A stretch of 64,000 bases of DNA, taken from contig NZ_CP035310.1 in assembly GCF_004114695.1 (NCBI RefSeq), positions 2,401,501-2,465,500 on the forward strand. Reading direction: 5' to 3'. Made by a program: the position numbers and the translations under genes. The notes under the pieces were generated by a model. The model did no database searches. It had not been told where the DNA came from and saw nothing but the letters and a program-made list of their open reading frames with translations. This stretch comes from Erythrobacter sp. HKB08. Lineage in GTDB: Bacteria > Pseudomonadota > Alphaproteobacteria > Sphingomonadales > Sphingomonadaceae. The number at the start of each line of letters is the position of its first letter. Position 1 is the stretch's first letter. Of the stretch, positions 37,024 to 43,296 are shown piece by piece.

Positions 37024-37907
37024 TCGCCGCACACCCAGCGAAAGCCGTAATCGCATGGCGGGCAGCGCTGTCCGCCATGCTCCTTGCGCTGGCGCTCCTT
37101 GCCGCGCCCGCTTTCGCGCAGGACTATCCGCCGCGCCCAGAAGGGCCGATCTACGACAGCGCCGAGATGCTTTCGCCCCAGGCGGAGGCAGAGCTCGACG
37201 CGCGGCTGCGCGAGTACAATGCGCGCACCGGGCGCGCGATCGTGGTCGCGACGATCCCGAGCCTCAACGGCGCCAATCTCGAACAATATGCGACGGGGCT
37301 GTTTGTCGACTGGGGCATCGGCGGGGCCGAGCGCGACCAAGGCCTGCTGCTGCTGGTCGCACGCGATGACCGCAAGCTGAGGATCGAGGTCGGCTACGGC
37401 CTGCATCCCTATTTCGGCGGTATCATGTCGGGCCGCGTCATTCGCGAAACGATCACGCCGCAATTCAAGGCTGGCAATTTCGATGCCGGGATCACCCAGG
37501 GCGTCGACCGGATCATCGAGCATTTGGACAAGTCGCCCGAAGATGCGCAGGCGATCGAAGAGGCGGCGGCTGCGGCCGAGGCCAATCGCACCGTTCGCGA
37601 AGGCGGTTTCCCGATCGGCGCGCTGTTCTGGTTCGGCTTCCTGTTCTTCTTCTTCATCCTGCCGATGTTTCGAGCGGGCCGACGCAGCCGGCGCTATCGC
37701 CGCAGCGGCGTCGGCGACGTGGTCGGCGACATCATCCTGTGGGAAGTCGGCAAGGGCATCGCTCGCTCGCTTAGCGACGGCGACGACTGGGGCAGCGGTG
37801 GTTTCGGCGGCTTCGGAGGAGGCGGAGGCGGCTTCTCCGGTGGCGGCGGTTTCGGTGGTTTCGGCGGCGGCATGTCCGGCGGCGGCGGTGCGAGCGGGAG
37901 CTGGTAG
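37020..37907 (+). CDS. TPM-domain (YgcG-type) exported membrane protein
   Basis: A 295-residue protein. A signal peptide (A-M-L-L-A-L-A-L-L-A-A-P-A-F-A-Q) leads into a TPM domain at about residues 40-165 (I-Y-D-S-A-E-M-L-S-P-Q-A-E-A-E-L, then I-E-V-G-Y-G-L near 122). A membrane helix follows near 205 (W-F-G-F-L-F-F-F-F-I-L-P-M-F), then a basic patch R-R-S-R-R-Y-R-R and a glycine-rich tail of G-G-F-G-G repeats. The GTG at 37020 overlaps the lemA stop codon. The glycine-rich tail is typical of this family rather than foreign. Confidence 0.88.
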   Translation: MIAAHPAKAVIAWRAALSAMLLALALLAAPAFAQDYPPRPEGPIYDSAEMLSPQAEAELDARLREYNARTGRAIVVATIPSLNGANLEQYATGLFVDWGIGGAERDQGLLLLVARDDRKLRIEVGYGLHPYFGGIMSGRVIRETITPQFKAGNFDAGITQGVDRIIEHLDKSPEDAQAIEEAAAAAEANRTVREGGFPIGALFWFGFLFFFFILPMFRAGRRSRRYRRSGVGDVVGDIILWEVGKGIARSLSDGDDWGSGGFGGFGGGGGGFSGGGGFGGFGGGMSGGGGASGSW

Positions 37908-38585
37908 ATGGGACGCTATCTCGACGAAAAGGGGCACGAGACCGTCACCCAGGCGGTGCGCGATGCCGAACTGACTACCTCCGGCGAAATCGTGACTGTC
38001 CTCGCCGACAGGTCCGATGGCTATTCCGACATCGTCCTTGCCTGGTGCGCGCTTGCGGCCTTCACCGCGATGAGCGTTTTCGCGATCTGGCCCGACGTCC
38101 TGATCGGCTGGGCCGACCAGCTGACCGGCGACTGGGGAACCGAATGGTCCATTGCCGAGGTCATATCAATGGTGCTGACCGTTGGCGTCGCCACCTTCGG
38201 CATCGTCTGGCTCGTCCTGCGTATCGATGCGCTGCGCTTCCGCACCATTCCCGGTCCGGTGAAGTCGGACCGCGTGCGCGAACGTGCGGTCAAGCATTTC
38301 AAGGTCGGCGCTGAACGCCGCACGCATGGCCGCACCGGCATCCTCATTTACCTCTCGATGCGGGAACACCGTGCGGAGATCGTTGCCGACGAACCCATCG
38401 CGGTGAAGGTCGATGCGGAAGTCTGGGGCAATGCCATGGCCGATATGCTCGTCGAAATCCGCAAGGGGTGCATCGCTGAAGGCCTCGCCGCAGGCGTGCG
38501 CGATGTGGGCGAAGTGCTCTCGCAGCATTTTCCGCGGGCAGAAGATGACGAGAACGAGTTGCCCGACCGCCTCATCGAAGTCTAA
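37908..38585 (+). CDS. TPM-domain membrane protein
   Basis: A 225-residue second TPM-family protein without signal peptide. The N-terminal part (T-S-G-E-I-V-T-V-L-A-D-R-S-D-G-Y-S-D) is followed by two membrane segments near residues 45-65 and 85-105. The rest (R-A-V-K-H-F-K-V-G-A-E-R-R-T-H-G-R-T-G-I-L-I-Y-L-S) matches the C-terminal half of TPM. It starts directly at the stop codon of the previous gene. It forms the third gene of lemA-TPM-TPM. Confidence 0.85.
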   Translation: MGRYLDEKGHETVTQAVRDAELTTSGEIVTVLADRSDGYSDIVLAWCALAAFTAMSVFAIWPDVLIGWADQLTGDWGTEWSIAEVISMVLTVGVATFGIVWLVLRIDALRFRTIPGPVKSDRVRERAVKHFKVGAERRTHGRTGILIYLSMREHRAEIVADEPIAVKVDAEVWGNAMADMLVEIRKGCIAEGLAAGVRDVGEVLSQHFPRAEDDENELPDRLIEV

Positions 38586-38596
38586 CACCCCCAGCC

Positions 38597-39142
38597 ATGA
38601 GCACGAGCGACGCCGATCTGCCGGAAGAAATCGTCTGGCAGGGCAACTTCATCACCGCCAAGAAGCGCGGTAAGTGGGAATATGCGGGGCGCGCTCGCGG
38701 CATCAGGGCAGCGGCGATCATCGCGATCGACGATGAAGGCTGCGTGCTGCTGGTAGAACAATACCGCGTCCCCCTCGGCCGCGTCTGCCTCGAGGTGCCG
38801 GCTGGCCTGATCGGCGACGACGATGGCATGGAAGACGAAAGCGCGGAGACCGCGGCAATCCGCGAGCTGGAAGAAGAAACCGGCTACACCGCCGCGCGGA
38901 TGGAAAATCTTGGCGACTTCTATTCCAGCCCCGGCATGGTGAGCGAGAGCTTCACCCTGCTTCGTGCCCGCGACTTAACCAAGGTCGGCGAAGGCGGCGG
39001 CACGGATAGCGAAGACATTACCGTTCACCGGGTCAAGCTCGACCACCTGCCGCAATTCGTTGCGGCATGGCGCGCAAGAGGCCATGCAGTGGACGTAAGG
39101 ATCGCCATGCTGATGGCGGCAGGATTTATCGGAGAGGAATGA
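38597..39142 (+). CDS. Nudix hydrolase, ADP-sugar pyrophosphatase type
   Basis: A 181-residue Nudix protein. The Nudix box G-x5-E-x7-R-E-x2-E-E-x-G is present from about residue 77 to 96 (A-A-I-R-E-L-E-E-E-T-G-Y), preceded by L-E-V-P-A-G-L-I-G. The order and the Y-S-S-P-G-M-V-S-E segment near 112 match ADP-ribose/ADP-sugar pyrophosphatases. It starts 11 bases after the lemA-TPM operon and is followed by an SDR gene after four bases. Confidence 0.85.
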   Translation: MSTSDADLPEEIVWQGNFITAKKRGKWEYAGRARGIRAAAIIAIDDEGCVLLVEQYRVPLGRVCLEVPAGLIGDDDGMEDESAETAAIRELEEETGYTAARMENLGDFYSSPGMVSESFTLLRARDLTKVGEGGGTDSEDITVHRVKLDHLPQFVAAWRARGHAVDVRIAMLMAAGFIGEE

Positions 39143-39146
39143 GAAT

Positions 39147-39929
39147 ATGGCAGGACGGGTAGCGGGCAAGCTGGCACTGGTAACGGGCGCGGCGCAGGGA
39201 CTGGGCGCCGCCCATGCAACCTTGCTCGCGAAGGAAGGTGCGCGTGTCCTGTGCACCGACATCAACGGAAACGGTGCCGCCAATACGGCTGAGGCGATCA
39301 ACAACGCCTTCGGGGCCGGCACCGCCTATTCGATGGAGCACGACGTCACCAACGCGGGCCAGTGGGCCGATGCGGTCGACATGGCGCGCGAGAAGATCGG
39401 CGGGCTCAACGTGCTGGTGAACAACGCCGGCATCGGTGTCGGCGGCAATATCGAAACCTGCAAGTTCGAAGACTGGAAGCGCTGCTTCGCCGTCAATGTC
39501 GATTCGATCTTCCATGGCTGCCAGAAGGCCCTGCCGCTGATGCGCGAGCATGCGCCCGGTTCGATCGTCAATATCTCGAGCATCGCAGGCCTCATCGCGA
39601 GCGACACCATGCCGGCCTACAACTCGTCGAAGGCAGCGGTGTGGATGCTGACCAAGTCGATTGCGCTGCACTGTGCGAAGAACAACATGGGCATCCGCTG
39701 CAACTCGGTTCACCCGACCTTCGTCGATACGCCGATCCTCGACGGGACGGCGAAGAACCACAATCTCGACAAGGGCGTGCTGATGGAGAAGCTGGCGCGG
39801 CAGATCCCGCTGAAGTTCGTCGGCGAGCCGAACGACATCGCCAATGCGGTGCTTTATCTCGCAAGCGATGAAAGCCGTTTCATGACCGGCGCCGAGCTCA
39901 AGCTCGATGGCGGCATCTCGGCAATGTAA
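39147..39929 (+). CDS. Short-chain dehydrogenase/reductase
   Basis: A 260-residue classical SDR. T-G-A-A-Q-G-L-G near residue 13, D-I-N-G near 38, N-N-A-G-I-G near 93, S-S-I-A-G near 144 and Y-N-S-S-K near 157 (catalytic Y and K). C-terminal D-G-G-I-S-A-M is typical of the cyclohexanol/glucose-type and 3-oxoacyl reductase-like SDRs; substrate unknown. GGAGAGGAA precedes the ATG. A strong terminator follows at 39957, closing a transcript that may begin at lemA. Confidence 0.88.
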   Translation: MAGRVAGKLALVTGAAQGLGAAHATLLAKEGARVLCTDINGNGAANTAEAINNAFGAGTAYSMEHDVTNAGQWADAVDMAREKIGGLNVLVNNAGIGVGGNIETCKFEDWKRCFAVNVDSIFHGCQKALPLMREHAPGSIVNISSIAGLIASDTMPAYNSSKAAVWMLTKSIALHCAKNNMGIRCNSVHPTFVDTPILDGTAKNHNLDKGVLMEKLARQIPLKFVGEPNDIANAVLYLASDESRFMTGAELKLDGGISAM

Positions 39930-39956
39930 GGCCGGGGCGGAACCCGGATACAAGAG

Positions 39957-39984
39957 AGGGGCCGATTGGCCCCTCCCGGTTTTC
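39957..39984 (+). terminator. Rho-independent terminator
   Basis: GAGGGGCC-GATT-GGCCCCTC is a perfect eight-base-pair stem with a four-base loop, followed by CCGGTTTT. It lies 28 bases after the SDR stop, on the same strand. Confidence 0.85.
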
Positions 39985-40039
39985 CATTTCTGAAGGCGCG
40001 GCTGGCCCGAAAACCGGGACAGCTGTCAGGTGCCGCGTC

Positions 40040-40255
40040 TTAGTCTGCGATCAGGCCGATCGCGCCGTAAATGACGGCCGCGGTGCCGAAGCTGACCAGT
40101 GCGCCGATCACGAAGCCCACGCGGACCAGGGTTGCGTCGATGCCGGTGTAGTTGGCGATACCGCCGCAAACACCCCAGATTTTCGCATCGGTGCGGTCGA
40201 GGCGGAAGCCCTTGCTGGGCGGGCCGCCGATCGGGTCGTGCTTGATAACGCTCAT
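40040..40255 (-). CDS. PspC domain protein
   Basis: A 71-residue single PspC domain. G-F-R-L-D-R-T-D-A-K-I-W-G-V-C-G-G-I-A-N-Y near residues 16-36, then D-A-T-L-V-R-V-G-F, followed by a membrane helix A-L-V-S-F-G-T-A-A-V-I-Y-G-A-I-G-L. PspC proteins sense membrane stress in the phage-shock response. Its ATG overlaps the stop of the upstream 43-codon gene (ATGA), making it the third gene of a small operon. No PspA or PspB gene is in the window. Confidence 0.88.
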   Translation of the reverse strand: MSVIKHDPIGGPPSKGFRLDRTDAKIWGVCGGIANYTGIDATLVRVGFVIGALVSFGTAAVIYGAIGLIAD

Positions 40256-40383
40256 GCCATCACTCCCGGCAGGACTGCGCCGCCATTTGCGGGTGCGATT
40301 GCTGCGGCCATGAAGACGGCCGAGACGAAGATCGAGACAGCTGCAGCGAAGAACTGGTTGCTGACATTCTCGAAGCTGAACAT
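40252..40383 (-). CDS. 43-residue membrane micro-protein B
   Basis: A 43-codon gene too short for most gene callers. It encodes M-F-S-F-E-N-V-S-N-Q, a hydrophobic stretch (A-A-A-V-S-I-F-V-S-A-V-F-M-A-A-A) and an end in A-I-A-P-A-N-G-G-A-V-L-P. It is a paralogue of micro-protein A, the same length and identical at 24 of 43 positions by my alignment, with identical residues concentrated in the C-terminal half (A-I-A-P-A-N). GAAAGG lies upstream. The stop overlaps the PspC start (ATGA). Likely a single-pass inner-membrane peptide; function unknown. Confidence 0.75.
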   Translation of the reverse strand: MFSFENVSNQFFAAAVSIFVSAVFMAAAIAPANGGAVLPGVMA

Positions 40384-40421
40384 TTGAATATACCTTTCTA
40401 GTTGAATTGCGTTGTGTGAGA

Positions 40422-40553
40422 TCAGGCCATCACGACCGGAAGGACTGCACCCTGGTTGGCCGGTGCGATCGCGACTGCGAAAACGAAGGCCGAAACTGCG
40501 AGCGAGCTAACCGCTGCAAGGATGCGGCCGCTGAGATCGTTGAGCGTAAACAT
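40422..40553 (-). CDS. 43-residue membrane micro-protein A
   Basis: First gene of the micro-protein/PspC operon. M-F-T-L-N-D-L-S-G-R-I-L-A-A-V-S is followed by a hydrophobic segment (S-L-A-V-S-A-F-V-F-A-V-A) and I-A-P-A-N-Q-G-A-V-L-P at the C-terminus. It has the same length as micro-protein B, 38 bases downstream, and clear similarity to it. A GGGGA ribosome binding site lies about nine bases upstream of the ATG. A possible operator lies at 40703-40721 in its upstream region. No known family is recognised. Confidence 0.75.
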   Translation of the reverse strand: MFTLNDLSGRILAAVSSLAVSAFVFAVAIAPANQGAVLPVVMA

Positions 40554-40702
40554 ATTTCAAATTCCCCTTTCAAAGTTTCGCCGGAGGACCGTTCCTGCCG
40601 ACGCCCAACACTTTGCAGGGAGCGTGCCAAACTCGAAAAATGGCGGAATTCAGCCGTTTTTAACCACTTCGCCATGATTTCGAATATTAACGATTACTGA
40701 AT

Positions 40703-40721
40703 GTTGGGAAAATTCCCCAAC
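40703..40721. promoter_or_regulatory. Inverted repeat between recF and the micro-protein operon
   Basis: GTTGGG-N7-CCCAAC, a six-base inverted repeat with a seven-base A/T-rich centre, in the 230-base gap between the divergent micro-protein/PspC operon and recF. It lies 150 bases upstream of the first micro-protein gene and about 63 bases upstream of recF. It is placed like an operator for one of the two. I do not recognise the regulator. It is not the alphaproteobacterial LexA direct repeat (GTTC-N7-GTTC). Confidence 0.4.
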
Positions 40722-40783
40722 TCTTGGAAGTGACTGTTTCGGCTGGTTTCCCGCCTGCGCCGTGGCTAGGAGGATCGACGCTC

Positions 40784-41869
40784 ATGGCGCTCGACCGCAT
40801 CAACCTTTCCAGCTTCCGCAACCATGCCGAAACCGCGCTTGATGGTGCGCGACGGTTCAACCTGCTGGTGGGCGAAAACGGCGCAGGGAAGACCAATGTG
40901 CTCGAAGCGATCTCGCTGTTCGCGCCTGGCCGCGGGTTGCGACGCGCGGCATTGGCCGAAATGGCATCGTCGGGTGGTGCCGGCGGTTTCTCGGTCGGCG
41001 CGACGCTCGATCCGCTCGATGGGGAGGAGCCAGTCAGGCTCGGCACCTATACCGATGCAGCCCAGCCGGGCCGCAGGCGCGTGCGCGTCAACGGCAGCGA
41101 GACCAGCGCCATCTCGCTTGGCGAGTGGCTCGCGATTGGCTGGCTCACGCCGGCAATGGACCGGTTGTTCATGGATAGCGCAGGCGGCAGGCGCCGCTTC
41201 CTCGACCGGCTGGCCCTTGCCATTCGCCCCGACCATGCCCGCCATGCCTCGCGCTACGAGAACGCCCTGCGCGAGCGCAATCGCCTCCTGTCGGACGAAA
41301 GCGCGCCCGATCCGGCATGGCTCGACGGGATCGAAGCCCAGATGGTCGAGCATGGGGGCGAACTTATTGCCGGACGACTTTCCACCATCATCCGGCTGAA
41401 AAAGGCAATCGCCGAGCTGCCCGAAGAGCCTTTCGCGCGTCCGGAACTAACCTATTCCGCGGGCGGACCTGAAACGCCGGGAGAATTTCGCGAGGCCTTG
41501 CGCAGCGGCCGCTCGCGCGATCGTGCAGCCGGGCGCACCCTCACCGGCCCTCACCGCGATGACCTGCTCGTTTCGATGGCTGGCAAGGACATGCCCGCCG
41601 CCAATTGTTCGACCGGCGAGCAGAAGGCGATGCTGATTGCGATCATCCTCGCCCATGCAGAGCTCGCGGCCGCCGGCCGGCCCAATGTTCTGCTGCTCGA
41701 CGAGGTCGCAGCCCATCTCGATCCGTTACGCCGCAAGGCGCTGTTCGACCGCCTGCGTGCGAGCGGCGCGCAGGTCTGGCTCACTGGCACCGAGCTCGCG
41801 CCATTCGCCGATATCCGCGAAGAAGCCGCGATCTGGCAGGTCGAAGGCGGCGCGGTCCGCCGCCTCTAG
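40784..41869 (+). CDS. recF: DNA replication and repair protein RecF
   Basis: ATP-binding repair protein that loads RecA at gaps. The 361-residue protein has the Walker A motif G-E-N-G-A-G-K-T-N near residue 36 and the C-terminal Walker B L-L-L-D-E-V-A-A-H-L-D near 310, with the signature S-T-G-E-Q-K-A near 280. The frame opens at 40724, but homology begins at the ATG at 40784, with AGGAGG ten bases upstream. It is away from dnaA/dnaN/gyrB here, as often in alphaproteobacteria. Confidence 0.96.
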   Translation: MALDRINLSSFRNHAETALDGARRFNLLVGENGAGKTNVLEAISLFAPGRGLRRAALAEMASSGGAGGFSVGATLDPLDGEEPVRLGTYTDAAQPGRRRVRVNGSETSAISLGEWLAIGWLTPAMDRLFMDSAGGRRRFLDRLALAIRPDHARHASRYENALRERNRLLSDESAPDPAWLDGIEAQMVEHGGELIAGRLSTIIRLKKAIAELPEEPFARPELTYSAGGPETPGEFREALRSGRSRDRAAGRTLTGPHRDDLLVSMAGKDMPAANCSTGEQKAMLIAIILAHAELAAAGRPNVLLLDEVAAHLDPLRRKALFDRLRASGAQVWLTGTELAPFADIREEAAIWQVEGGAVRRL

Positions 41870-42559
41870 TCAGTTCGCTTCGGGCAGCGCCTCGATCACC
41901 TCGTCGACCGTGCCTGCCACCAGCTCCTCGATCCCGCTCGGTGTCGGGTGGATGCGGTCGGACTGGAACAGCTCGGGCTGCGTGTAGATCTCCTCGAGGA
42001 AGAAGGGATAGAGGTCCGCGCCGAATTCCTTCGCAAGCTCGGGATAGAGATTGTCGAATTCACCCTGGAACTCGCCGAAATTCGGCGGTGCGCGCATGCC
42101 CATGATCAGGACCGGGATTTCCCGCCGCTTCAATTCCGCCAGCATGGCCGAGAGATTTTCGCGCGTCTGGTCCGGGTTCAGCCCGCGCAGCAAATCGTTG
42201 CCGCCGAGCTCGAGAATGAACAGGTCCGGCTTTTGCGCCTGCGCATCGAGCGTGAAGTTGAGCCGCTGCAGGCCCGCCTGGGTCGTGTCGCCCGACACGC
42301 CCGCATTGGTCACCCGCGCATTGACGCCGCGCGCGCGCAGGGCCGCCTCCAGCTTGGAGGGATAGCTGTCCGCCTTGTCGACATTGTAGCCGGCGAACAG
42401 GCTGTTCCCGAAGGCGAGGATATTGCGCTGCGGCCCCATGACGGGCTGCGCGAGCGGGCGATCTATCTCGCTCTCTTCGCCGGGTGCTGGTGCAGGGGCT
42501 TCGCTGCCGCAGGCGGCCAGGAGAAGCGCGGGAACAATCGACAAATGGCTAAGTTTCAT
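41870..42559 (-). CDS. SGNH-type lysophospholipase/arylesterase lipoprotein
   Basis: A 229-residue TesA-like esterase. A lipoprotein signal ends in L-L-A-A-C near residue 17. SGNH blocks: A-F-G-N-S-L near residue 50 (in place of G-D-S), G-V-S-G-D-T near 89, E-L-G-G-N-D near 119 (N) and D-R-I-H-P-T near 206 (D and H). The nucleophile block therefore reads G-N-S-L, not the usual G-D-S-L, as in some arylesterases. GGAGG precedes the ATG at 42559. It is divergent from ybbA/ybbP-like genes, the same neighbourhood as enterobacterial tesA. Confidence 0.88.
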   Translation of the reverse strand: MKLSHLSIVPALLLAACGSEAPAPAPGEESEIDRPLAQPVMGPQRNILAFGNSLFAGYNVDKADSYPSKLEAALRARGVNARVTNAGVSGDTTQAGLQRLNFTLDAQAQKPDLFILELGGNDLLRGLNPDQTRENLSAMLAELKRREIPVLIMGMRAPPNFGEFQGEFDNLYPELAKEFGADLYPFFLEEIYTQPELFQSDRIHPTPSGIEELVAGTVDEVIEALPEAN

Positions 42560-42606
42560 CTGCGAGCCTCCTTGCTCGTCCCCTTCCCCTATGCAATCGG
42601 CAGTCT

Positions 42607-43296
42607 GTGACAAGCCCCCAGACCATTATCGCTCGCAATCTCACGCTCACTCTCGGCCAGGACAGCGCTCCGGTCGAAATCCTGCGCGGGATCGATCTCG
42701 ACGTCTCCGATGGCGAGGTTCTCGCCCTGCTCGGCCCCTCCGGCTCGGGCAAGAGCTCGCTCATGGCAGTTCTCTCCGGCCTCGAACGGGCGACAGGCGG
42801 TTCGCTGACCGTCGCGGGACAAGATTTCACCGCGATGGACGAGGACGACCTCGCCCGCGCGCGCCGCGGACATATCGGGATTGTGCTGCAAGCATTCCAC
42901 CTGCTGCCGACGATGACCGCGCTCGAAAACGTCGCGACCCCGATGGAGCTTTCGGGCGACCCCGGCGCGCAGGACCGCGCGCGCGCAGAACTCGAAGCGG
43001 TGGGCCTCGGCCACCGGCTCGATCACTACCCTACCCAGCTTTCGGGCGGCGAGCAGCAGCGCGTCGCCATCGCCCGCGCCATCGCGCCGCGCCCCTCGCT
43101 GATTTTCGCCGACGAACCGACGGGCAATCTCGACGTCTCGACCGGCCACGACATCATCGAGCTGCTGTTCAACCGTCGGCGCGAGACCGGCGCTACCCTC
43201 CTCGTCATCACGCATGACAACGAGTTGGCCGAACGCTGTGGTCGCATCGTGACCATCGCCGACGGCAAGATCGCGAGCGATACGGCAGCGAAATGA
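42607..43296 (+). CDS. ABC transporter ATPase (YbbA-like)
   Basis: A 229-residue ABC ATPase of the MacB/LolD type. Walker A G-P-S-G-S-G-K-S-S near residue 43, the Q-loop with V-L-Q-A-F, the signature L-S-G-G-E-Q-Q-R near 146 and Walker B L-I-F-A-D-E-P-T-G-N-L-D near 164, plus the switch histidine in I-T-H-D. The start is the GTG at 42607. The stop overlaps the start of the permease gene (ATGA). With its large FtsX-type partner it is predicted to move a lipid-linked or hydrophobic substrate, possibly related to the neighbouring esterase. Confidence 0.9.
   Translation: MTSPQTIIARNLTLTLGQDSAPVEILRGIDLDVSDGEVLALLGPSGSGKSSLMAVLSGLERATGGSLTVAGQDFTAMDEDDLARARRGHIGIVLQAFHLLPTMTALENVATPMELSGDPGAQDRARAELEAVGLGHRLDHYPTQLSGGEQQRVAIARAIAPRPSLIFADEPTGNLDVSTGHDIIELLFNRRRETGATLLVITHDNELAERCGRIVTIADGKIASDTAAK

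Noticed and set aside
37790-37905. Repetitive glycine-codon stretch as a DNA repeat array
   Set aside because: It encodes the usual glycine-rich tail of the TPM protein and is in frame.
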